From contig NC_091301.1 in the NCBI RefSeq assembly GCF_038502225.1, positions 15,343,688 through 15,407,687 of the forward strand: DNA of 64,000 bases, written 5' to 3'. Positions 35,652 through 46,122 of the stretch are shown piece by piece. The notes beneath the pieces are model-generated. The model made no database searches and was not told the DNA's origin. It saw nothing but the letters and a program-made list of their open reading frames with translations. Source of the stretch: Cherax quadricarinatus (lineage: Eukaryota; Arthropoda; Malacostraca; Decapoda; Parastacidae). Position 1 is the first letter of the stretch. Each line of letters starts with the position of its first letter. A program made the translations under genes and the position numbers.

Positions 35652-36865
35652 TATGTGGGTGTTAGAACATTGATGTTATGTGGATGTCAGAACATTGATG
35701 TTATGTGGGTGTCAGCACATAGATGCTATGTGGGTGTCAGCACATAGATGCTGTGTGGGTGTCAGAACATAGATGTTATGTGGGTGTCAGAACATAATGG
35801 TATGTGGGTATCAGAACATAGATGCTGTGTGGGTGTCAGTACATAGATGTTATGTCGGTGTCACTACATAATGTTATGTGGGTGTCAGAACATAGATGTT
35901 ATGTGGGTGTCAGTACATAGATGTTATGTCGGTGTCACTACATAATGTTATGTGGGTGTCAGAACATAGATGTTATGTGGGTGTCAGTACATAGATGTTA
36001 TGTGGGTGTCAGAACACAGATGTTTTGTGGGTGTCAGTACATAGATGTTATGTCGGTGTCACTACATAATGTTATGTGGGTGTCAGAACATAGATGTTAT
36101 GTGGGTGTCAGTACATAGATGTTATGTGGGTGTCAGTACATAGATGTTATGTCGGTGTCACTACATAATGTTATGTGGGTGTCAGAACATAGATGTTATG
36201 TGGGTGTCAGTACATAGATGTTATGTGGGTGTCAGAACATTGATGTTGTGTGGGAGTTATTACATAGATGTTATGTGGATGTCAGAACATAGATGTTATG
36301 TCGGTGTCACTACATAATGTTATGTGGGTGTCAGAACATAGATGTTATGTGGGTGTCAGTACATAGATGTTATGTCGGTGTCACTACATAATGTTATGTG
36401 GGTGTCAGAACATAGATGTTATGTGGGTGTCAGTACATAGATGTTATGTGGGTGTCAGAACACAGATGTTTTGTGGGTGTCAGTACATAGATGTTATGTC
36501 GGTGTCACTACATAATGTTATGTGGGTGTCAGAACATAGATGTTATGTGGGTGTCAGTACATAGATGTTATGTGGGTGTCAGTACATAGATGTTATGTCG
36601 GTGTCACTACATAATGTTATGTGGGTGTCAGAACATAGATGTTATGTGGGTGTCAGAACACAGATGTTATGTGGGTGTCAGAACATTGATGTTGTGTGGG
36701 AGTTATTACATAGATGTTATGTGGATGTCAGAACATAGATGTTATGTGGGTGTCAGAGCATTGATGTTATGTGAGTGTCAGTACATAATGTTATGTGGGT
36801 GTCAGGACATAGACGTTATGTGTGTGTCAGAACATAGACGTTATGTGGGTGTCAGAACACATGTG
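35652..36865. repeat. Tandem array D, right segment
   Basis: Units are more diverged, with TCAGAACATAGATG, TCAGTACATAG and TCACTACATAATG variants. A block of 446 bp is duplicated (35921-36118 repeats at 36367-36564). The array decays at 36865. Confidence 0.95.
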
Positions 36866-36959
36866 ACTAATATTTCTTTCTAGTGACGTAACATTGTTCA
36901 GTGGAGGTCTGACAAAGGTCTACTGTAACTTCTGTCATCCTGTTATCAATGGTATACAA

Positions 36960-37235
36960 TACTGACAATATTAGACACATGCGCAACACCCGAGTATCTT
37001 TACTTTGTAGACGGTTCGCTATCCAGTGGTTTTATCAATACAAGGACATAATCTGAAGACTGTAAAAGTACATTCAGAAGACAATAGAAGACAAGGTAAT
37101 CATTCCCTCAGCCTAGAAGCATGTGATGAGCACCGTAGTCTTAAAGGCGTTCTTTACCTGCTCGTAGGCAGTCTTCTACTGTCTTCTCAATGGCGAAACG
37201 TCTACAAGGAAAAGATACCTAGATGTTGCATTCTG
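36960..37235. repeat. Diverged foldback repeat, same family as 28319 insertion
   Basis: The left end ATATTAGACACATGCGCAAC with TATCTTTACTTTGTAGACG, and the right end CAATGGCGAAACGTCTACAA, GATACCTAGATGTTGCA, are inverted relatives of the ends in 28319-29213. The centre (AGTCTTCTACTGTCTTCT against AGAAGACAATAGAAGACA) also pairs. Confidence 0.65.
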
Positions 37236-37249
37236 TAATTTTTTTTTTG

Positions 37250-37355
37250 CGCTACCTAGCCACGGGGTCGTTGACCCCCGAAACCTTCTCCAAGTACCGG
37301 TCACAGGATGAGTCGCGGGTGCATATTAAACTAGCCGCTCATGCGGTAAAACTAA
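37250..37355 (+). mobile_element. I-group LINE 3'-end remnant
   Basis: Similarity to the LINE terminus near 56815 (GCGCTACC...CACAGGAT...TGCA...AATAAACTAGCC). Here it reads GTCACAGGATGAGTCGCGGG, then AAACTAGCCGCTCATGCGG. Confidence 0.5.
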
Positions 37356-37439
37356 AAACTATCATGGTGGATAATGATACTGCTGTGTCTCCTACCTGAT
37401 GAACCATTTGTGGAGTGCGTGTCAGCACGCAGAGTGACC

Positions 37440-37760
37440 AGATGGAGCTAAAACAATTCATTAATAGCTATAGGAGTGCTCAAACGATTCATTAAAGGCC
37501 ACTACTGGAGGCGCTCAAACGATTCGTTAATAACCATAGGAGGCGCTCAAGTGATTCATTAAAGATCATACTAGGCGCTCAAACGATTCATTAACGACCA
37601 CAGGAAGCACTCAAACCATTCATTAACGGCGATGTCGGACACAAAGGATTCATCGATGGTAAGATTAGACACAAATGGTTCATAGACGGCGAGGTCGGAC
37701 ACAGAGGATTCATACATCGTGAGGTCGGACACAAAGGATTCATTAATGGCGATTTCAGGC
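37440..37760. repeat. Diverged 30-32-bp tandem repeat
   Basis: About ten units: the first five are GCGCTCAAACGATTCATTAA type with 32-bp spacing. The later ones are GGACACAAAGGATTCAT type with 30-bp spacing. Confidence 0.75.
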
Positions 37761-37885
37761 TCAAAGGATGTTTGGTATCGTGGAAGAAACATGAAAGGTA
37801 ATAAGTTGGATATACTGAGAGTAAGAAAATGAAGGATTTTTTTTATATAGTAACGACTACAGCAGTGATCCTTCATAATAAAATA

Positions 37886-38742
37886 CACTCAGTGGCCACT
37901 TTATTAGGTACACCTGTTCGTTTATGCAAAAAATCTAAATTAGCCAATCACGCGGACATGGTCAAGACATTCAGTTGTTGTTCAGACTGAATGTCAGAAT
38001 GGGGAAGAAATGTGACCTATGTGACTTTGACCGTGGAATGATTGTTGGTGACAGACGAGCCGGTCTGAGTATCTCAGAAGCTGCTGATCTTCTGGGATTT
38101 TCACAGACAACAGTCTATAGAGTTTACAGAGAATGGCGTGAAAAACACTAAACATCCAGTGAGCGGCAGTTCTGTGGGCAAGAAGCCTTGACAATGAGAG
38201 AGGACAGAGGAAAATCGCCAAAATGGTTCAAACTGACAGGAAGTGACAGTAACTCAAATAACCATAGGCTAAAATAGTGGTATGCCACAAAGCATCTCAG
38301 AATGCACAACACATCAAACCTTAAAGTGGATGGGCTGCAGCGGTAGAAGACTATGCCACTTTCCATTTCTGGCAGCTAAGAGCAGGAAACTGAGCCTACA
38401 GTGGGCACAGGCCCCACCAAAACTATACAGTTTAAGATTGGAAAAACGTCGCCTGGTCTGACGAATCGTGATTTCTGCTGCAACATGCAGATGGTAGGAT
38501 CAGAATTTGGCATAAATCTTTGGGATGTGGTGGAACGGGAGATTCACAGCATGAATGTGCAGCCAACAAATCTGCAGGAAATGCATGATGCTATCATGTC
38601 AACATGGACCAGGATCTCTAAGGAATGTTTCCAGAACCTTGTAAAATCCATGCCACGAGGAAGTCAGGCTGTTTTAAGAGCAAAGGGGAAAGGGCCCTAC
38701 CCATTATTAGAAGGGTGTAACTAATAAAGTGGCCACTGAGTG
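37886..38742 (+). mobile_element. Tc1-like transposon, internally deleted
   Basis: Termini CACTCAGTGGCCACTTTATT at 37886 and its inverted complement ending at 38742, flanked by TA. The intact element would be about 1.6 kb; only 857 bp remain. These termini match a Tc1-like family I know from many fish, lamprey and amphibian genomes. Internal sequence corresponds to the start and end of the transposase with the middle (most of the DDE region) missing. Confidence 0.88.
37994..38724 (+). pseudogene. Tc1-like transposase, broken
   Basis: From an ATG near 37997 a frame gives MGKKCDLCDFDRGMIVGDRR and AGLSISEAADLLGFSQTTVY, the first helix-turn-helix of a Tc1-type DNA-binding domain. It meets a stop about 50 codons in (REWREKH then TAA). 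Traces of the second domain follow with shifts. 38513-38724 gives the C-terminus (NLWDVVEREIHSMNVQPTNL, then HDAIMSTWTRISKECFQNLV and VLRAKGKGPYPLLEGCN). The second and third catalytic residues of the DDE triad are lost in the deletion or cannot be identified. It is non-functional. Confidence 0.82.
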
Positions 38743-38934
38743 TATATATAACAAATAAGGCAGTCCTGGAGTCTGCAGCACCAATGCGGAATCCACACAG
38801 TTAAGCTTGAGAAAGGATGCAGACACTTTAGTTCCTCATGAACACATATAGAACACTTCTGTTCATAGTGAATTAAGCTATCGTGTGAGCATGGTTATCT
38901 TTACGAGTGTAGTGATCGTGCTAGTGGATATTGT

Positions 38935-39135
38935 TTGAGGATATTGTAGATATCGTGCGAGTGTGGATATCGTGTGGGTGTGGATATCGTGTGAATGTGG
39001 ATATCGTGCGAGTGTGGATATCGTGTGGGTGTGGATATCGTGCGAATGTGGATATCGTGCGAGTGTGGATAACGTGAGAGTGTGGGTATCGTGCGAGTGT
39101 GGATGTCGTGTGAATGTGGCTATCGTGTGAGTTTT
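38935..39135. repeat. 18-bp tandem repeat
   Basis: About eleven units of GTGTGGATATCGTGCGAG and close variants, decaying on both sides. 38745-38930 and 39136-39350 hold no recognised feature. Confidence 0.8.
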
Positions 39136-39352
39136 ACTTCGAGTGCAGCTATCATCTGAGTGAAACTAACATTTCTTACGTCCAAGATACCCGGGCAGGT
39201 GCTATCGCGTGTCTCTGAGTTCTCCTGCCTAATCAGATATCGCCGATATCCGAGGCGCGAGGGGAACAGGGGGGGGGATGGTTGTCTGCGATAGGCGAAC
39301 TCTGGTTATTGAAGGTCTGACATTGTGGCTTTATTTGTGCATGGGATGAGAC

Positions 39353-39353
39353 G

Positions 39354-39448
<95 letters not shown>

Positions 39449-39456
39449 TGTGTGTG
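39353..39456. repeat. (TG)n microsatellite
   Basis: About 100 bp of TG at the 3' end of the minus-strand CR1/L2-like element, with one TATG interruption. Confidence 0.95.
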
Positions 39457-40264
39457 TACTCACCTAGTTGTACTCACCTAGTTGAGGTTGCAGGGGTCGA
39501 GTGCAAGCTCCTGGCCCCGCCTCTTCACTGGTCGCTACTAGGTCAATCTCCCTGAACCGTGAGCTTTATCATACCTCTGCTTAAAGCTATGTATGGATCC
39601 TGCCTCCACTACATCGCTTCCCAAACTATTCCACTTCCTGACTACTCCGTGGCTGAAGAAGTACTTCCTAACATCCCTGTGATTCATCTGTGTCTTCAAC
39701 TTCCAACTGTGTCCCCTTGTTGCTGTGTCCCATCCCTGGAACATCCTGTCTTTGTCCACCTTGTCAATTCCTCTCAATATTTTGTATGTCGTTATCATGT
39801 CCTCCCTATCTCTCCTGTCCTCCAGTGTCGTCAGGTTGAGTTCCCTTAACCTCTCCTCGTAGGACATACCTTTTAGCTCTGGGACTAGTCTTGTTGCAAA
39901 CCTTTGCACTTTCTCTAGTTTCTTTACGTGCTTGGCTAGGTGTGGGTTCCAGACTGGTGCCGCATACTCCAATATGGGCCTAACGTACACGGTGTATAGG
40001 TTCTGAGGTTTGCTAGGTGCCCATATGCTGCAGCAGTTATTTGGTTGATGTGCGCTTCAGGAGATGTGCCTGGTGTTATACTCACCTCAAGATCTTTTTC
40101 CTTGAGTGATGTTTGTAGTCTCTGGCCCCCTATGCTGTATTCCGTCTGCGGTCTTCTTTGCCCTTTCCCAATCTTCATGACTTTGCACTTGGTGGTGTTG
40201 AACTCCAGGAGCCAATTGCTGGACCAGGTCTGCAGCCTGTCCAGATCCCTTTGTAGTTCTGCCT
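39457..40264 (-). mobile_element. CR1/L2-like LINE fragment (second family)
   Basis: Minus orientation, about 800 bp. Upstream coding reads ELQRDLDRLQTWSSNWLLEF and NTTKCKVMKIGKGQRRP (40262-40140). After a frameshift near 39990 comes MYVRPILEYAAPVWNPHLAK, VQRFATRLVPELKGMSYEER and TTLEDRRDREDMITTYKIL, ending SIHSFKQRYDKAHGSGRLT. This is RT motif-D-distal and C-terminal sequence of CR1/L2-type elements. The 3' tail contains two TAGGTGAGTACAAC-type repeats before a TG/CA tract. Confidence 0.85.
39538..39990 (-). pseudogene. CR1/L2-like RT C-terminal region
   Basis: A 150-codon frame covers the region after the catalytic RT motifs: VRPILEYAAPVW, YEERLRELNL, LEDRRDREDMITTYKIL and the KWNSL-containing tail. 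The continuation upstream (39936-40178; SLKEKDLEVSITPGTSPEAH) is in another frame. The YxDD catalytic motif is absent, so it is a dead 5'-truncated fragment. Confidence 0.8.
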
Positions 40265-40376
40265 AGTCTTCGATCGAATGAATTCTTCTCATTAACTCTG
40301 TGTATGTGTAATGGGGGGTCTTGAGTCCTCCATTTTTTTACACTGTTGAATTTACAGACTAAGAGGTGTTATTCCA

Positions 40377-40650
40377 CCTAAAGTATACTCTCAGTACTAT
40401 GTAAAAGGATAGTACCAGCACTAAGGGATACTACCAACACTGAGGGGTACTACCAACACTGAGGGGTACTACCGACACTGAGGGGTACTACCAACACTAA
40501 GGGGGTCTACCAACACTGAGGGGTACTATCAACACTAAGTAATACTACCAACACTAAGGGATACTACTACCAGCACTAAGGGATACTACTAGCACTAAGA
40601 GATACTACCAGCACTAAGGGATACTACCAGCACTGAGGGACACTATCAGC
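40377..40650. repeat. 19-bp tandem repeat
   Basis: About thirteen units of ACTGAGGGGTACTACCAAC and the variant ACTAAGGGATACTACCAGC, with occasional three-base insertions. Confidence 0.85.
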
Positions 40651-40814
40651 CAGTAGGCGTCATTCAGCCCTGGGAAATGGGAGATTCAGTCCAGGGAAAG
40701 AGGGGTTGTAATTCCTTGGATAGTGACACCATCACGAACATCAAGATATCCCTTTAAGTGAGTATAGTACCCGGTGAAGATCACATTTCTCACAATTAAC
40801 TTTCGTAGAATGAA

Positions 40815-40905
40815 TGGTGTGTACCTCATACCTATCCTGTGAACGGTAGTCCAAAGATTACAGAGGTACATAATATGGGTCCAGGGACAGGGCACCCATG
40901 TATAA
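40815..40905 (-). mobile_element. I-group LINE 3'-UTR remnant
   Basis: CATACCTATCCTGTGAACGG, then AGATTACAGAGGTACATAAT and GGGTCCAGGGAC match the reverse of the LINE 3' UTR at 51330-51400. Confidence 0.6.
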
Positions 40906-41639
40906 CTTTAATAAAGCAAGTTACAATGGTAGTGAACTACATACAAGATTTTGATCTGATTACGTTGGTACTGCTACTGCTGCTTCAGTAGCAGTACCAG
41001 TGTAGCAGCAGGGCTGGAGAGTTTTCTAAGCAGAGTCCAGTAGAGTCCCTCAGGCCATCACTGTGTCGTAATTAGGGACGTCATTTTGAGAACTGGAGGC
41101 GATCGTTTCCGAAATAAAATTTGTATTAGAGGGAAATAGACACTTAGGACCTCTTTTCTGAAGAGGTTTCGGTTATGGGACGTTGAGTCCTTCAAATACC
41201 TAATATGTATTGATGTATCTGAAGTGTTCAAGGTTCAAGGACCAAAACTTCTTCAGTAAAGCTGCCCCGAGCGCATTCATTCCTGTCCATATTCCTTTAA
41301 TACAAATTTTAACTGGCGAACAATCACCTCCGGTTCTCATACTGATGTTCGTAATTTCGACATGTGATGGAACTTTCCATATCAGGAAGCACATGTCATC
41401 TTCCGTCAAGATTCTCTAAGAGTTCAACATCACTGAAATCTGAGTAACGAAGCCCCTATTGAGTTATCTATAATAATATTCCTAACTAGTAACCACATTC
41501 ACATTCATAGTTTCTTAGTAGAAGAGATAGATTTCTTTTTTTGGGGGGGGGGCACCGTTGAATTTATAGGCCATGAGCTGTTATCCTGCAATAGTTCATT
41601 TACAGGCCAAGAGCTGTTATCATACGGCAACTCATTTTA
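40906..41639. other. Unassigned interval
   Basis: Opposing frames at 41200-41419 exist on both strands; the minus one (TEDDMCFLIWKVPSHVEITN, NALGAALLKKFWSLNLEHF) looks protein-like but I recognise no family and see no splice signals. The rest is AT-rich without features. Confidence 0.25.
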
Positions 41640-41818
41640 TAGATGAATGGTTCAAGATTGATGGACTGACCACATCGGCTCAAGGTTGAGGGACTGATTA
41701 CCTCATTCTCCTTCTATTCTTCAAGCTTCTCCTGTGTATGGACTGATGAAGCCACTGTGTGGCGAAACGTTTCCTTAATAAAGATATCCAAGAGTTGCAC
41801 ATGTGTCTAATTTATCAA
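41640..41818 (+). repeat. Solo copy of the foldback-family repeat
   Basis: Plus-orientation copy of the repeat in 28319-29213, from TAGATGAATGGTTCAAGATT to TGTCTAATTTATCAA, with the CTGATGAAGCC...GGCGAAACG motif at 41743-41768. It is flanked by the near-repeat AACTCATTTTATA at both ends (41629 and 41817), consistent with a target-site duplication. Confidence 0.75.
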
Positions 41819-42600
41819 CTCATTTTATAACCTAAGTACAAATTTACTTTTAGATGAACAAGGACAATAGAGGAGGAAGGTTTGCAAACGAGACTAATGG
41901 TATTCAGAAATACGACAGGCGAAGTATAAATCAAGAAAGAAATTATTGTATGGAACGGAGGAACACTTCTCCATGATTTGTGTATAAATGTCTCACAGAA
42001 AAATCAGATTAGGAGACCAGTGAGAACACTGAACGCTAATTGTATTTACTATTCAATGTTTTTTTTATTCTTGAGATGTACAGTCATGGAAAACACGTTG
42101 CCCTATGCAATATGTTAACTAATTGCTGCTAGATCTACCCACACGAACCTGGGGAAGTCGTATTCGTCAAAGGGGGTTGGGAAGGTTAGAGTTCCCTCAA
42201 GTAACAAGGTCATAACCTGGGTGGTAATACCTTATCACGGGATGAATGCATGCTACCTCTTAATTAAGGAGAATGTTGAAGGATTTATATGGACGCGTAA
42301 AGTGATGGTCTGAGGGTTATTAAAACAGACTTGAAGCCAGGCCAGGGTAGGTTACCCTACCTCAGGTGTGGTTATGGTGATACCTGACGTAAGCTGCGCT
42401 CCCTCACGGCTCACGTCGGAGGTTCCATCCCAGGAAGAAGGATCGAGCTTTCATTATTTCATTTAATTTCATAATACGGCGAGGTGCTAAGAGTGTCTGA
42501 GTACAGGGTGGAAAAGACGCCCACTGACGGCGCCATCTATGGGGCTGAGACCTAAATGAAAAACGCAGTCTGAAAAGTGCATTACCCAGTTTTGTACACC
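41819..42600. other. Unassigned interval
   Basis: Mixed composition without long frames. No gene, RNA or element recognised. Confidence 0.4.
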
Positions 42601-42607
42601 TAGGCGT

Positions 42608-42990
42608 TTAACATGTGACGTCCATAGTGGACGTTAAGCTTCACATGTGATGTCCATATTGGACTAAACTTCGCAAGTGACGTCCATATTGGACGTTAAA
42701 CTTTGCATGTGACGTCCATATTGAACGTGAAGCTTCACATGTGGCGTCCATATTGGATGTTAAACATCACATGTGACGCTCATATTGGACGTTAAATATC
42801 ACATGTGACGTCCATATTGAACGTTAAACACCACATATGACGTCCATATTGGACGCTAAACCTCACATGTGACATCCATACTGGACGTTAAACAGCACAG
42901 GTGACGTTCACATTAGACGTTAAACACCACATATGACGTCCATATTGGACGCTAAACCTCACATGCGACGTCCACATTGGAAGTGAAACC
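42608..42990. repeat. 32-bp tandem repeat with TGACGTCC core
   Basis: About twelve units of a 32-bp sequence carrying CACATGTGACGTCCATATTG then GACGTTAAAC. The TGACGTCC element resembles a CREB/ATF half-palindrome, but nothing else indicates regulation. The last unit merges into LINE sequence. Confidence 0.85.
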
Positions 42991-43400
42991 CTCAATGATT
43001 GTGTTTAGGTTATTCTCAACATGCTTATCAGCTTATGTTGACCTAATTAAACGTGAAGTGTATGTCAGAAGAATCATTATCTCACCCAACGTCATCATGC
43101 CCTGGGATGCCAGACGTAGTCTTGAATTCAGAGACAATTCACTCACAAATGTCAAAAATATTTTATCAACAGTGGTATAATACCATCCGTGCTGGAAAAA
43201 CACACTGACTCTGACTATTGTAAATAACTCCTAACCACACACCAACTACACTAACTTTTCTGTAACGAAATTCATTTCTGAGTAAACAACTGAGTGAGTG
43301 GAACCAGTATTAATGTATGAACAATTCATTACCAACCTAACTTGCTGAGCTTTCAAAACTATTGGAATCCAGCCCCTGGACACATTAAGTGATACAGGAT
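42991..43400 (+). mobile_element. I-group LINE 3' end, source-like copy adjoining array F
   Basis: Coding remnants (LEFRDNSLTNVKNILSTVV at 43122-43180) match the C-terminus at 50430-50500 (NEFRNNSLRNVQEM). The 3' UTR follows (TTCATTACCAACCTAACTTG, CTGAGCTTTCAAAACTATTG, CCAGCCCCTGGACACATTA). It runs without a break into ACAGGATGGGTATGGGG, the first unit of array F. Confidence 0.75.
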
Positions 43401-45510
43401 GGGTATGGGGGGACTATCACGCACAGGATGGGTATGGGGTGACTATCACGGACAGTATAGATATGGGGTGACTATCACGCACAGTATGGGTAAGGGGTGA
43501 CTATCACGCATAGTATGGGTAAGGGGTGACTATCACGCATAGTATGGGTAAGGGGTGACTATCACGCACAGTATGGGTAAGGGGTGACTATCACGCACAG
43601 TATGGGTAAGGGGTGACTATCACGCACAGTATGGGTAAGGGGTGACTATCACGCATAGTATGGGTAAGGGGTGACTATCACGCACAGTATGGGTAAGGGG
43701 TGACTATCACGCACAGTATGGGTAAGGGGTGACTATCACGCACAGGATGGTATGGGGTGACTATCACGGACAGTATAGATATGGGGTGACTATCACGCAC
43801 AGTATGGGTAAGGGGTGACTATCATGCACAGTATGGGTATGGGGTGACTATCACGCACAGGATGGGTATGGGGTGACTATCACGCACAGGATGGGTAAGG
43901 GGTGACTATCACGGACAGTATAGATATGGGGTGACTATCACGCACAGTATGGGTAAGGGGAGACTATCACGCACAGGATGGGTATGGGGTGACTATCACG
44001 CACAGGATGAGTAAGGGGTGACTATCACGCACAGGATGGTATGGGGTGACTATCACGCACAGGATGGTATGGGGTGACTATCACGGACAGTATAGATATG
44101 GGGTGACTATCACGCACAGTATGGGTAAGGGGTGACTATCATGCACAGTATGGGTATGGGGTGACTATCACGCACAGGATGGGTAAGGGGTAACTATCAC
44201 GGACAGTATAGATATGGGGTGACTATCGCGCACAGTATGGGTAAGGGGTGACTATCATGCACAGTATGGGTATGGGGTGACTATCACGCACAGGATGGGT
44301 ATGGGGTGACTATCACGCACAGGATGGGTAAGGGGTGACTATCATGGCCAGTATAGATATGGGGTGACTATCACGCACAGGATGGGTAAGGGGTGACTAT
44401 CACGGACAGTATAGATATGGGGTGACTATCACGCACAGTATGGGTAAGGGGAGATTATCACGCACAGGATGGGTATGGGGTGACTATCACGCAGAGGATG
44501 GGTAAGGGGTGACTATCACGGACAGTATAGATATGGGGTGACTATCACGCACAGTATGGGTAAGGGATGACTATCATGCACAGTATGGGTATGGAGTGAC
44601 TATCACGCACAGTATGGGTAAGGGGTGACTATCATGCACAGTATGGGTATGGGGTGACTATCACGCACAGGATGGGTAAGGGGTGACTATCATGGCCAGT
44701 ATAGATATGGGGTGACTATCACGCACAGGATGGGTAAGGGGTGACTATCACGGACAGTATAGATATGGGGTGACTATCACGCACAGTATGGGTATGGGGT
44801 GACTATCACGCACAGGATGGGTAAGGGGTGACTATCGCGCACAGTATAGGTATGGGGTGACTATCACGCACAGTATGGGTAAGGGGTGACTATCAGGCAC
44901 ATTATGGGTATGGGGTGACTATCACGCACAGTATGGGTATGGGGTGACTATCACGCACAGTATGGGTAAGGGGTGACTATCACGCACAGTATGGGTAAGG
45001 GATGACTATCACGCACAGTATGGGTAAGGGGTGACTATCACGCACAGTATGGGTAAGGGGTGACTATCACGCACAGTATGGGTAAGGGGTGACTATCACG
45101 CACAGTATGGGTAAGGGGTGACTAACACGCACAGTATGGGTAAGGGGTGACTATCACGCACAGTATGGGTAAGGGGTGACTATCACGCACAGTATGGGTA
45201 AGGGGTGACTATCACGCACAGTATGGGTAAGGGGTGACTATCACGCACAGTATGGGTAAGGGGTGACTAACACGCACAGTATGGGTAAGGGGTGACTATC
45301 ACGCACAGTATGGGTAAGGGGTGACTATCACGCACAGTATGGGTAAGGGGTGACTAACACGCACAGTATGGGTAAGGGGTGACTATCACGCACAGTATGG
45401 GTAAGGGGTGACTATCACGCACAGTATGGGTAAGGGGTGACTATCATGCACAGTATGGGTATTTGGTGACTATCACGCACAGTATGGGTAAGGGGTGACT
45501 ATCACGCACA
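43393..45510. repeat. Tandem array F, left part, 29-bp unit
   Basis: About 73 units of 29 bp with core GCACAGTATGGGTAAGGGGT followed by GACTATCAC. The leftmost units use ACAGGATGGGTATGGGGTG, which is the LINE 3' terminus. The GGTAAGG form takes over to the right and is nearly homogeneous from 44940. It is interrupted by a CR1-like insertion. Confidence 0.97.
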
Positions 45511-46122
45511 GTTTACCTGGAGTTTACCTGGAGTTTACCTGGAGAGAGTTCCGGGGGTCAACGCCCCCGCGGCCCGGTCTGTGACCAGGCCTCCTGGTGG
45601 ATCAGAGCCTGATCAACCAGGCTGTTGCTGCTGGCTGCACGCAAACCAACGTACGAGCCACAGCCCGGCTGGTCAGGAACCGACTTTAGGTGCTTGTCCA
45701 GTGCCAGCTTGAAGACTGCCAGGGGTCTGTTGGTAATCCCCCTTATGTATGCTGGGAGGCAGTTGAACAGTCTCGGGCCCCTGACACTTATTGTATGGTC
45801 TCTTAACGTGCTAGTGACACCCCTGCTTTTCATTGGGGGGATGTTGCATCGTCTGCCAAGTCTTTTGCTTTCGTAGTGAGTGATTTTCGTGTGCAAGTTC
45901 GGTACTAGTCCCTCTAGGATTTTCCAGGTGTATATAATCATGTATCTCTCCCGCCTGCCTTCCAGGGAATACAGGTTTAGGAACCTCAAGCGCTCCCAGT
46001 AATTGAGGTGTTTTATCTCCGTTATGCGCGCCGTGAAAGTTCTCTGTACATTTTCTAGGTCAGTAATATCACCTGCCTTGAAAGGTGCTGTTAGTGTGCA
46101 GCAATATTCCAGCCTAGATAGA
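45511..46122 (-). mobile_element. CR1/L2-like LINE 3' end in array F (long copy)
   Basis: About 610 bp in minus orientation with three tandem TTTACCTGGAG motifs at the element 3' end. It encodes MRFLNLYSLEGRRERYMIIY, TWKILEGLVPNLHTKITHYE and on to SSNSLVDQALIHQEAWSQTG. The 5' truncation at GTTCTATCTAGGCTGG is within a few bases of that in the copy at 58911-59516. Confidence 0.88.

Noticed and set aside
22301..36865. CRISPR-like arrays
   Set aside because: The units are contiguous tandem repeats without unique spacers, and the DNA is eukaryotic.
35921..36883. Cys-rich repeated frames (CHYIMLCGCQNIDVMWVS)
   Set aside because: Translation of diverged 25-bp array D units.
42608..42990. Cluster of CREB/ATF binding sites
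   Set aside because: TGACGTCC recurs only because it lies in a 32-bp tandem repeat; no promoter or gene is nearby.
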